The notes under the pieces were generated by a model, which was not told the DNA's origin, searched no databases, and saw only the letters and a list, made by a program, of their open reading frames with translations. The translations under genes and the position numbers were made by a program. Shown piece by piece: positions 1 through 6,690 of a stretch of DNA of 7,737 nt. This DNA is from Bacillota bacterium (GTDB lineage: Bacteria; Bacillota; Dethiobacteria; DTU022; JAAZDU01): assembly GCA_012512665.1 (NCBI GenBank), contig JAAZDU010000236.1, positions 1 to 7,737 of the forward strand. Reading direction: 5' to 3'. Numbering within the stretch: position 1 is the stretch's first letter; the number at the start of each line of letters is the position of its first letter.

Positions 1-495
1 GACAATTACACCCTGAGAGTAATAAAAAGAGAATTAAACCAAAGAGGTATTGTAACGCTGCGTTTTAACTTTCGCGGCGTTGGAAACAGTGAAGGGACTT
101 ATGATGAAGGAATTGGAGAACAAAAGGACACTCTAGCTGCGTTAGCTTTTTTGTCCCAATGCCAAAAAGTGGAACGGGGACGAATAGCTTTAATCGGTTA
201 TTCCTTTGGCGGCATGGTTGCTTTATCAGTATGCAAGAATAACCCGCTGGTAAAATCCGTGGCAGCCATCTCACCTGTTATAACTCCCAGGCTGTTGCAG
301 GGAAACAATAAGCCCACCCTCTTAATATGTGGAGATAAAGACGAGATGACCCCCCCTGCAAACATCATTGACAACCCGGAAAAAAATTCCCCTAATTTCT
401 TTGTAGAAATTATTAAAGGACCCGATCACTTCTGGGCGGGCTACATAGAGGAACTGTCAGCAAAGGTGGTCTCTTTTATAGAGCGCCATCTTTAG
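1..495 (+). CDS. Alpha/beta hydrolase, 3' part (start lies before the window)
   Basis: The frame is open from base 1 and gives 164 residues to the TAG at 493-495. Family features are clear. RFNFRGVGNSEG (near visible residues 21-32) is the oxyanion/early-loop motif of small alpha/beta hydrolases. GYSFGG carries the nucleophile Ser at visible residue 68. GDKDEMTPP supplies the likely catalytic Asp (114) and GPDHFW the His (143), so the triad is complete. The compact form, without a large lid insertion, resembles the COG2945 / dienelactone-hydrolase-like group of about 200-215 residues, so some 40-50 N-terminal residues are probably missing. It is probably a cytoplasmic esterase or other hydrolase; the substrate cannot be read from sequence. 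A methionine-like start at the TTG at 151 would remove the strand before the nucleophile elbow, so it is not the true start. The gene ends 21 bases from the stop of the convergent glycosyltransferase. This stretch looks more AT-rich than the genes to its right. Confidence 0.88.
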   Translation, partial: DNYTLRVIKRELNQRGIVTLRFNFRGVGNSEGTYDEGIGEQKDTLAALAFLSQCQKVERGRIALIGYSFGGMVALSVCKNNPLVKSVAAISPVITPRLLQGNNKPTLLICGDKDEMTPPANIIDNPEKNSPNFFVEIIKGPDHFWAGYIEELSAKVVSFIERHL

Positions 496-516
496 GCACA
501 AAGTAAGAGCTAATGT

Positions 517-1764
517 TCAGTGTTTTTGATAGCGGGAGGGCTTGCCAGCCGATATGGGATTTCTCTGGGAGAACAATGTTTCCTGCTGCTTTATTTTTAC
601 ATGAGAGCTTATTATCTCTCGGTAAACGCCTATGGTTTGCGCAGCTAATTCTTCCCAGGAAAAGCTCCTGGCCTTCTTATAACCATTGCGAACTAGCTTC
701 CCTGCCAAATCTTTTTCCTGGAAAAGGCGCAGCAGCTGGGTTGCCAGGGAAGAGGCATCGCCTGCATAAAATTTTAGGCCGTCAACATCGTGCTCCACAA
801 TCTCATCAAAACCCCCTACATCAGACACCAGCACCGGGGTTTTAGCTGCCATCGCCTCCAGGGCCACTATCCCAAAGGGTTCATAGAAGCTGGGGAAAAC
901 TGCTGCATCCGCCAGGTGATAAATGAGGTTCCGCTCCTCGTCGCTGATATAACCGGTAAAAGCCACCCTCTCCTGCAGGCCCAGCTCCACCGCCTTGTGC
1001 CGCAGGTAATCCCCTTCAGGCCCTTTGCCGGCAATAATAAATTTGAGAGGAATATTTTGGCTTTGCAGTATGGCTGCAGCATCTAAAAGGGTGTCAACCC
1101 CTTTTTCCCTCACCAGGCGGCCTACAAAAAATATTATTTTCTCTTCCTGGGCGGCAAACTGCTGGCGTTTTTTCTCTGTACCCGGAGCAGGCTCAAAAGC
1201 CTCCAGATCAATGCCGTTATAGATAATCCTTATTTTGTCCCGGGGCAATTGAAAAACATCAATCAGTTCTTTCTCCATATAGCGGCTGCAGCAAATTACT
1301 TTCCAGGCTTCAAAAGTAAGCCACCACTCCACATCGCTTATGTAGCGCTGCAAATCATTGTGCAGGCCATGGTTGCGGCCGTGCTCCGTAGCATGGATGG
1401 TAGCCAAAAGCGGCATGTTAAAGGCGTGCTTTAAGCCCCTGGCCGAGTATGCTACCAGCCAGTCATGAGCGTGGACAAGATCGTATTGCTCCCGCGCAGC
1501 CAGGGAGGCGCCCTTTTCCAGCAGGGCCAGGTTTAAACGCATTACCCAGGCTGTAAAGCCGCCTGGATCGCCGTGATAGGGGTCAACCCTGAAAACCCGT
1601 ACCCCTTCTATCTTTTCTTCGTAGGGCAAAGCTTCTTCCCTGGCAGTCAAAAGATCTACCTCGACCCCTTTTTTCACGAGAGAGCGAGTCAGTTCATAAA
1701 CATGCCGGGCCAGGCCCCCTACTGCCCGGGGAGGGTATTCCCAGGAAAGCATAAGCACTTTCAT
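517..1764 (-). CDS. Glycosyltransferase family 4 (glycogen-synthase-like, GT-B fold)
   Basis: This 415-residue retaining GT-B enzyme transfers a sugar from a nucleotide-sugar donor in the cytoplasm. The N-terminal acceptor domain (about 1-180) opens with MKVLMLSWEYPPRAVGGLA, whose Gly-Gly (16-17) loop contacts donor phosphate in GT4 enzymes. It also has HAHDW (98-102) and ATIHATEHG (121-129). The C-terminal donor domain (about 205-380) has VGRLVREKG (214-222, Arg215 and Lys221 likely binding the diphosphate) and the E-x7-E motif EPFGIVALE (295-303). The WEYPP and HATEHGR motifs place it near actinobacterial/clostridial-type glycogen synthase-like proteins, so an alpha-glucan or maltose-phosphate role is possible, but acceptor and donor are not determined. 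The start is the ATG at 1762-1764, supported by AGGAG at 1777-1773 with an 8-base spacer. The last ~28 residues form a polar, basic tail beyond the usual fold. The gene lies 81 bases downstream of comEC on the same strand with no terminator visible between them, so read-through is possible. Confidence 0.92.
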   Translation of the reverse strand: MKVLMLSWEYPPRAVGGLARHVYELTRSLVKKGVEVDLLTAREEALPYEEKIEGVRVFRVDPYHGDPGGFTAWVMRLNLALLEKGASLAAREQYDLVHAHDWLVAYSARGLKHAFNMPLLATIHATEHGRNHGLHNDLQRYISDVEWWLTFEAWKVICCSRYMEKELIDVFQLPRDKIRIIYNGIDLEAFEPAPGTEKKRQQFAAQEEKIIFFVGRLVREKGVDTLLDAAAILQSQNIPLKFIIAGKGPEGDYLRHKAVELGLQERVAFTGYISDEERNLIYHLADAAVFPSFYEPFGIVALEAMAAKTPVLVSDVGGFDEIVEHDVDGLKFYAGDASSLATQLLRLFQEKDLAGKLVRNGYKKARSFSWEELAAQTIGVYREIISSHVKIKQQETLFSQRNPISAGKPSRYQKH

Positions 1765-1772
1765 TTAAGTCA

Positions 1773-1777
1773 CTCCT
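1773..1777 (-). promoter_or_regulatory. Ribosome binding site of the GT4 gene
   Basis: The minus strand reads AGGAG, 8 bases before the ATG at 1764-1762. This is a near-consensus Shine-Dalgarno at ideal spacing and fixes the start of the glycosyltransferase. Confidence 0.8.
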
Positions 1778-1845
1778 GTTCTGGATAGCTCTTTCTTTTT
1801 TTTATTATTCTCTATTTCCCCTGCTTAAACACTGCATTTCTCCTG

Positions 1846-4272
1846 CTATTCTGCCCGGGCCCGCTCCAGCTGCAGAAAAGGTTCTGCCCAAAGGGTGCTG
1901 CCATCAGTTTTAACTGTAACTGCCCCGTGGTAATCTGTCCTATATATCTCTATGCCGTGGCGCTCAAGGCTTTGCAGTATTTGAGGGTTGGGGTGGCCGA
2001 AGTTATTGCTGCCAACACAAATAACGCCTAGCCGGGGAGAAACGGCCTGCAAAAAGCGGTCGGCAGAGGTAAAATAACCGCCGTGATGGGGCATCTTTAA
2101 AACATCGCTCTTTAGCTTATGCTCGCTTTTAAGCAAAGCGGTCATGGCCTCCTCCTCAATATCCCCGGTAAAAAGAAAGCTGATCTGGCCGTAAGTCATT
2201 TTAATAACCAGGGAATTGTTATTGACATCGCTGGAAGTGCCCGAAAAAAGCTTTTCCCCAGGTGAATAAACGGTAAAAAGGACCTCCTTGCCGAGGGAGA
2301 AACTGTCCCCCTTTTTCACTGCTACCCGGGCTATCCCTTTTTCTTCCGCCAGGGCTAAAAGCCGCCGGTAATTGGGGGAATCGCCTGCATCAGGAGAAAT
2401 AAGGAGCAAAGCCACCTTTTTTTCCCTTAAAACAGGGAAAAGGCCGCCAAAGTGGTCTTCGTGGGGGTGGGAGATGATGACGGCATCTATTTGGTCGGTT
2501 CCTCGCCAGCGCAAGTAGGGCAGGATAACGCTGTCCCCCGTCCACTCCATATTGCCCCTGTATGGCGGCCGCCCTCCCCCGTCAATGAGGGCAGAATAGC
2601 CGTCGGGGGTTTCAATAAAAATGGCATCTCCCTGGCCTACATCCAGGAACACCACCTCCAGCTGCCGCTCCCCTGTCTGCGCTGTATAAAAAAGGGTGCA
2701 GGCTATCAAAATGAAAAAGATACAGGCAGCATAAACTAACTTCCTGGCAGAAAGCGGGGTAGAGCCAATTCTGGGCTCTTCACCGCTGCCTTTCTTACTC
2801 CGCCGAAGAGCCCAGATCCCATAGATAATTAATGGAATGCCATACGCCAAGAGAAGATGGGAAATGCCTGGCTCAAGCTCAAGATAGGCCCCCGGGATTG
2901 TGCTTAAAAAAATGACTGCTCTTTCCATGTAGTACAGCAGGGGGTAAGCGCCCAGGCAGGCCGGCATACCCAGGGGCAGCCATAAAAAGCCCAGGATGGC
3001 CCCTGCCAGGGCAAAGCCCACCACAAAAGGCATGACAGGAAGGATGAAGAGGTTGCCCAGCAGCGCTATCAGGGAAAGCTGGTTGAAATAGTATGCAGTT
3101 AGCGGTAAGGTTCCCAGCTGGGCCGCCAGGGAAACTGCAACGAGCTCTTTCAGGTAGGGAGGAAGAATTGCCAGGCGCTGGGAAAGCGGGCCGGCCAAGA
3201 CGATAATAGAAATAGTAGCCACATAAGAAAGTTGAAAGCCAAGGTCAAAGAGCAGCAGGGGCTGATAAATTAAGGTAGCCAGGGCTGCTAAAGCAATGGC
3301 AATGGGCAGGTCTTTTTGCCTGTTGAGCTGCAAAGCTGCCATGGACATAGCAAGCATAAAAAAGGCCCTTAAAGAAGCCGGGCGCATCCCGGTAACTGCC
3401 ACATAAAGAAAAACAAGGCCCAGCATAAAGACAAAGGTCCCCCAGCTCTCCCGGAAAAAGCGCCTCCATAAGCCCCAAAGCAGCGCTGCCAGCAGGCCTA
3501 TATGCAAGCCTGAAACAGCCATCATGTGGGCCAGCCCGGATCTCTGGAAGGCAAGGGCCAGACCATCCTCCACCGCTCCCCTCTCCCCCAAAAAAATAGC
3601 CTGGAGAAGGGAGCTTTCCCGGGCAGGCAGAGCTGTATCAAATATATCCTTTATTTTCTCCCGGGCAGAAAAGACAAAGCCCTGCCAGCTGGAGGCGCGG
3701 GGAGAAAGCCCAAGAACCTTTAAATCCCCAAGGGAACCATAAAAGCTGGCTGCCAGTCCCTGCCGTTCCAGGAAAAAGCGGTAGTCAAATCCACCCGGGT
3801 TGCGCCTGCCTGCAGGCTCATACAGCGTACCCTGCAGGGAAAGCTGTTGGCCGTAAAAAAGCGGCGGTATTTCTTCCCCCTGCTGAAAGCGCAGGGTAAC
3901 GCGGATCTGGCCACAGACAGCCTTTACCCTCCCCCCGGCCTCAAATGTTTCCGGCTTTAGAGGAAAAACAACTTCACCCTCTCCCCACAGGGGCTCTCCC
4001 GCCACGAGGCCCACCAGCCTTCCCCGCTCTCCACTATACTCCCGGATGTTACCCCGGCTAGCTTCCAGGGATAGCTGGCAGGCCAGGGCCCCCGCCGCTA
4101 AAAACAAAAGCAGCAAAGGCCCCGCAAATGATTTTTTTCTAACTAGCTGAATGAGGGACAATAAAATGGAGAGGGCAAGGGCAGCTAAAACGACAGGGCT
4201 TGCCAGGTACAAGCCCAGAATAATCCCTGCGGCAAAGCAGATGGCTACGATTACCAAAGGCCTGTTTGTCAT
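1846..4272 (-). CDS. comEC: ComEC/Rec2 family DNA internalization channel
   Basis: This 808-residue polytopic membrane protein is expected to carry single-stranded DNA across the cytoplasmic membrane during natural transformation. Its length is normal for the family. The order is: N-terminal hydrophobic hairpin (about 4-65); soluble DUF4131/OB-like region (about 70-190); multi-span Competence domain (about 215-490) with the hallmark HMMAVSGLHIG at 249-259; and a C-terminal metallo-beta-lactamase-like domain (about 535-800). That last domain has DVGQGDA (544-550), HPHEDH (His602, His604, Asp606, His607), FTGD (Asp704) and MPHHGG (His729-His730). The HxHxDH metal site is intact, consistent with the nuclease role proposed for this domain. 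The ATG at 4272-4270 gives the expected short N-terminus before the first membrane segment, but no convincing Shine-Dalgarno precedes it. It stands without comEA or holA beside it, which are common neighbours in Bacillota. The product is sure; active competence in this organism is not shown. Confidence 0.96.
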   Translation of the reverse strand: MTNRPLVIVAICFAAGIILGLYLASPVVLAALALSILLSLIQLVRKKSFAGPLLLLFLAAGALACQLSLEASRGNIREYSGERGRLVGLVAGEPLWGEGEVVFPLKPETFEAGGRVKAVCGQIRVTLRFQQGEEIPPLFYGQQLSLQGTLYEPAGRRNPGGFDYRFFLERQGLAASFYGSLGDLKVLGLSPRASSWQGFVFSAREKIKDIFDTALPARESSLLQAIFLGERGAVEDGLALAFQRSGLAHMMAVSGLHIGLLAALLWGLWRRFFRESWGTFVFMLGLVFLYVAVTGMRPASLRAFFMLAMSMAALQLNRQKDLPIAIALAALATLIYQPLLLFDLGFQLSYVATISIIVLAGPLSQRLAILPPYLKELVAVSLAAQLGTLPLTAYYFNQLSLIALLGNLFILPVMPFVVGFALAGAILGFLWLPLGMPACLGAYPLLYYMERAVIFLSTIPGAYLELEPGISHLLLAYGIPLIIYGIWALRRSKKGSGEEPRIGSTPLSARKLVYAACIFFILIACTLFYTAQTGERQLEVVFLDVGQGDAIFIETPDGYSALIDGGGRPPYRGNMEWTGDSVILPYLRWRGTDQIDAVIISHPHEDHFGGLFPVLREKKVALLLISPDAGDSPNYRRLLALAEEKGIARVAVKKGDSFSLGKEVLFTVYSPGEKLFSGTSSDVNNNSLVIKMTYGQISFLFTGDIEEEAMTALLKSEHKLKSDVLKMPHHGGYFTSADRFLQAVSPRLGVICVGSNNFGHPNPQILQSLERHGIEIYRTDYHGAVTVKTDGSTLWAEPFLQLERARAE

Positions 4273-4430
4273 AGGATATTATTTCTACGGAAGCTAAAGT
4301 TTCCCTGCATGTCTTTAGCCGCAGAATATCACAGGCGGCGGCGCTTGAAGGAATTTGCTGAAAAGCAACGAATTGTTACTTGGTAAAGGTCCAAAGGAAC
4401 ATTTGCTTTTGCCAAAAATATATAGAAAGG
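4273..4430. promoter_or_regulatory. Divergent intergenic region between comEC and the BioF2-type GNAT gene
   Basis: About 158 bases separate the two divergent starts, so promoters for both directions should lie here. I could not find a convincing sigma-A -35/-10 pair for either direction. It holds a perfect 7-base inverted repeat (4293-4299 with 4313-4319) near comEC. It also holds a small hairpin, TTGCT-GAAA-AGCAA (4355-4368), with no T-tract, and an AT-rich stretch with TATATA at 4419-4424. No RNA gene or riboswitch is recognisable. Confidence 0.45.
4293..4319. repeat. Inverted repeat GCTAAAG-N13-CTTTAGC upstream of comEC
   Basis: GCTAAAG at 4293-4299 and its exact reverse complement CTTTAGC at 4313-4319 are separated by 13 bases. 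The arms start 20 bases apart, about two helical turns, as in many dimeric-repressor operators. The site begins 20 bases upstream of the comEC start codon. It could be an operator or a 5'-leader hairpin of comEC mRNA, or be chance; a 7-base arm is short. Confidence 0.35.
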
Positions 4431-5429
4431 ATGGCCAAGGTCAATACAATTATGCCCTACTCTGTTTCGGAAGAAAGCTTTACCAGCCTTATTTCATTGT
4501 ATAAAAAGACAAGCAATAGCTTGAAATGGGAACCACTGTTTATCCTGCCGCCCTGGCTAAAGGTATGGTGGCAGGAATTTGGCAGCTGCTACGAACTACT
4601 GCTCCTTTCCGTGCGCAAAGGAGAGGAAGTGATAGGCCTGGCACCACTGAAAAAAAAGGATGACACTGCCTCCCTGATTGGTAGCAGCGATGTTACCGAT
4701 TATGTTGACTTTATAGTCAGCCCCGGCAGGGAAGAAATTTTTTTTGAGCTAATACTTACCGGGCTGCAAAAAAAAGGAATTAAATACCTCGAACTAAAGC
4801 ATTTTCGGCCTGAATCTGCAATAGCAAATTACATGGTTAAAGCAGCCAGGGAAAAGGGGCTTCTCCTATCCCTGGAGCCTGAAGAAAAATCGCTGGAGAT
4901 AAGCCTTCCCGACAGCTGGGAGGCATATCTAGCCCTCCTATCCAAAAAACAGCGCCACGAGGTGCGCCGAAAAATTAGAAACTTAAAAAAGGCAGGTCAG
5001 ATCAATTTCCGCCTTCTATCTGGCAGGGATGAGCTAGCAGGCTGGACAGACAGCTTTTTCAGGCTTTTTAGAGAAAGCAGGCAGGACAAGGCATCTTACA
5101 TGACACCCAAAAGAGAGGCCTTTTTCCGCTCCATGCTCGAAACCATGGCAGAGTGGAATCTTTTAAAAATGGGTGTGCTGGAATTTGAAGCGGAGCCGGC
5201 AGCGCTCACATTAATGTTTGATTACCAGCACAGGATACTCCTCTACAACAGCGGTTACAATCCCAGGCTGCGCCATTTAAGCGCAGGCCTGGTCTCCAAG
5301 TTATTGTGCATAAAGGACAGCATTAAGAAAAACAGGAAGGTATTTGATTTTCTCAAAGGAGATGAAGCCTATAAATACCGCCTGGGGGGCAAGGAAGTAC
5401 CCCTTTACCGCTGCCTTCTTTCACTATAA
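4431..5429 (+). CDS. BioF2/CelD-type GNAT acyltransferase (FemAB-like)
   Basis: A protein of about 332 residues resembling the Acetyltransf_6 (BioF2-like, CelD/BcsL) family, cytoplasmic acyl- or aminoacyl-transferases found with polysaccharide and cell-envelope genes. Visible family blocks, numbered from this ATG, are: LPPWLKVWW (39-47), GSSDVTDYVDF (about 84-94), the basic KKQRHEVRRKIRNLKKAG (172-189), DKASYMTPKREAFF (about 219-232), the core acyl-binding half around LEFEAEPAALTLMF (250-263), ILLYNSGYNPRL (269-280), and FDFLKGDEAYKYRLG (305-319). The start is uncertain. The frame is open back to a TTG at 4380 without a ribosome site. The ATG at 4431 directly abuts AGAAAGG, too close to be ideal. 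The ATG at 4452 has AAGG 11 bases upstream. All options leave the conserved domain complete. The next gene follows after 26 bases on the same strand, so the two are probably co-transcribed. The transferred group and acceptor are unknown; the neighbouring glycosyltransferase suggests an amino-sugar or glycan acceptor. Confidence 0.85.
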   Translation: MAKVNTIMPYSVSEESFTSLISLYKKTSNSLKWEPLFILPPWLKVWWQEFGSCYELLLLSVRKGEEVIGLAPLKKKDDTASLIGSSDVTDYVDFIVSPGREEIFFELILTGLQKKGIKYLELKHFRPESAIANYMVKAAREKGLLLSLEPEEKSLEISLPDSWEAYLALLSKKQRHEVRRKIRNLKKAGQINFRLLSGRDELAGWTDSFFRLFRESRQDKASYMTPKREAFFRSMLETMAEWNLLKMGVLEFEAEPAALTLMFDYQHRILLYNSGYNPRLRHLSAGLVSKLLCIKDSIKKNRKVFDFLKGDEAYKYRLGGKEVPLYRCLLSL

Positions 5430-5436
5430 ATAAAAA

Positions 5437-5443
5437 AAGGGGG
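5437..5443 (+). promoter_or_regulatory. Ribosome binding site of the MshA-like glycosyltransferase
   Basis: AAGGGGG sits 12 bases before the ATG at 5456, a usable but slightly long spacing. No other in-frame ATG, GTG or TTG lies closer to it, so 5456 is the best start. Confidence 0.5.
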
Positions 5444-5455
5444 CTTCTTGTTGCT

Positions 5456-6661
5456 ATGCTTTCTAGGAAGGGAAGAATCGCTGTTCTAAGCTTCCACAGC
5501 TGCCCTATGGGCAGAATAGGAGGCAAAGATACAGGCGGTATGAGCATCTACCTGCGGGAGCTTTCCAGGGAGCTGCAAAAACTGGGCTTTACCCTGGATA
5601 TCTATACCCGCTTAAACGGAGATAAACACCCCGTCCTTATGAAGTTGTACCCCGGCGTACGACTCATACACTTAGAAGCGGGTCCTCAAGAACATTTAGA
5701 TAAATTACAGGTTTACAAATACCTAAATTTATTTAATTTGTCCCTGGAGAGCTTCAGGCGAGAAAAAGGTCTGCACTATGATTTGATATTTAGCCACTAC
5801 TGGCTCTCCGGCTGGGCGGGGCTCCAGCTGCAAAAATGGTGGCAGATCCCCCAGGTCATCATGTTTCATACCCTGGGTGCCATGAAAAATGCCAGCTGCA
5901 GGGAAGAGGCAGAACCCAGGCTGCGCCTTGAGACAGAAAAGCTGTTGGCCAGGCGCTGCCAGCGAGTCATCGCTGCCACCAAAAAAGAAAAAGAACAGCT
6001 CATAAGCCTTGGCGCAAAACCTGAAAATATAAGGGCGGTCCCCTGTGGAGTAAACTTAGAGCTTTTCCGCCCCCTGGACAAAAAGAAATCCAGGCAGAAA
6101 CTGGGCCTGGAGGCAGAAAAAATTATCCTCTTTGTAGGTAGGCTCGAGCCTATTAAAGGCCTGAAACGTTTATTGAGGGCAGCTAAATACCTAAAAGGTA
6201 GGCACGGACTTAAGCTGGTAATCGTGGGCGGCGATGAACACAGCCTGGAAGAAATACGGATGTTAGAAAAGCTCGCCCACTCTCTGCAAATAAGGGATAT
6301 GGTAAGCTTCCTAGGGTTGGTTGACCATGAAATGCTGCCTTATTACTACAGCGCGGCTGATGTCTGCGCTGTAGCATCCTATTACGAAAGCTTCGGGCTG
6401 GTAGCGCTGGAAGCCCTGTCCTGCGGTACCCCGGTGGTGGCCACCGAAGTAGGCATTTTGCCGGAAATTATCAGGCAGGGGGAAACCGGCTATCTTTTGC
6501 CCAACAACTGCAGTGCCTCCTCTCTGGCTGACAGGCTGGCCTACTTTCTGGACAAAAACAGCCGCTATCCTGCCGCCGCTGTGCGAGAAACAGTATCTTC
6601 TTTCGGCTGGCACGATATCGCCCACCAGGTAAAAGAGGTATTCGATGAGATGATCTCTTAG
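5456..6661 (+). CDS. MshA-like glycosyltransferase family 4
   Basis: This 401-residue GT-B retaining glycosyltransferase most resembles the MshA / sucrose-phosphate-synthase-like branch of GT4. MshA itself transfers GlcNAc from UDP-GlcNAc to inositol phosphate. Motifs supporting the branch are: LSFHSCPMGRIGGKDTGGMS (11-30, the nucleotide-phosphate loop, where MshA usually has GGMN), SHYWLSGW (113-120), and FHTLGAMKN (137-145, like the HTLxxxKN block of MshA). The donor domain has VPCGVNLELFRP (195-206), FVGRLEPIKG (226-235, Arg229 and Lys234 as likely diphosphate ligands) and the E-x7-E motif ESFGLVALE (311-319). The stop at 6659-6661 lies 12 bases from the stop of the convergent GNAT gene. 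The upstream neighbour is a BioF2-type acyltransferase 26 bases away, and a PIG-L deacetylase follows about 1 kb downstream. A sugar- or polyol-phosphate acceptor is plausible, but the exact one cannot be read, so no gene symbol is given. Confidence 0.92.
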   Translation: MLSRKGRIAVLSFHSCPMGRIGGKDTGGMSIYLRELSRELQKLGFTLDIYTRLNGDKHPVLMKLYPGVRLIHLEAGPQEHLDKLQVYKYLNLFNLSLESFRREKGLHYDLIFSHYWLSGWAGLQLQKWWQIPQVIMFHTLGAMKNASCREEAEPRLRLETEKLLARRCQRVIAATKKEKEQLISLGAKPENIRAVPCGVNLELFRPLDKKKSRQKLGLEAEKIILFVGRLEPIKGLKRLLRAAKYLKGRHGLKLVIVGGDEHSLEEIRMLEKLAHSLQIRDMVSFLGLVDHEMLPYYYSAADVCAVASYYESFGLVALEALSCGTPVVATEVGILPEIIRQGETGYLLPNNCSASSLADRLAYFLDKNSRYPAAAVRETVSSFGWHDIAHQVKEVFDEMIS

Positions 6662-6667
6662 ACGACC

Positions 6668-6690
6668 GGCTGCCTAGCCCCATTTTTTTT
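6668..6690 (+). terminator. Possible weak intrinsic terminator after the MshA-like gene
   Basis: GGCT-GCCT-AGCC (6668-6679) can form a 4-bp GC-rich stem. Three bases later comes a run of eight T (6683-6690), just past the glycosyltransferase stop. The stem is short for an intrinsic terminator, and the T-run also encodes the C-terminus of the opposite gene (Glu-Lys-Lys codons), so this could be coincidence. Confidence 0.3.

Noticed and set aside
513..845. 110-residue open frame on the plus strand
   Set aside because: It is antisense to the GT4 C-terminus, is rich in His/Pro/Leu without domain features, and has no ribosome site.
1796..1803. Run of eight T between GT4 and comEC as a terminator
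   Set aside because: On the transcribed minus strand it is an A-run, and no stem precedes it in either direction. A weak -35/-10-like pair nearby matched consensus too poorly to call.
2452..2739. 95-residue open frame on the plus strand
   Set aside because: It is antisense to the ComEC metallo-beta-lactamase domain, whose motifs are intact on the other strand.
4355..4368. Hairpin TTGCT-GAAA-AGCAA as a terminator or structured RNA
   Set aside because: It has only five base pairs, no following T-tract and no larger structure around it.
6311..6625. 104-residue open frame on the minus strand
   Set aside because: It is antisense to the donor domain of the MshA-like glycosyltransferase, has no motif, and its composition is that of a shadow frame.
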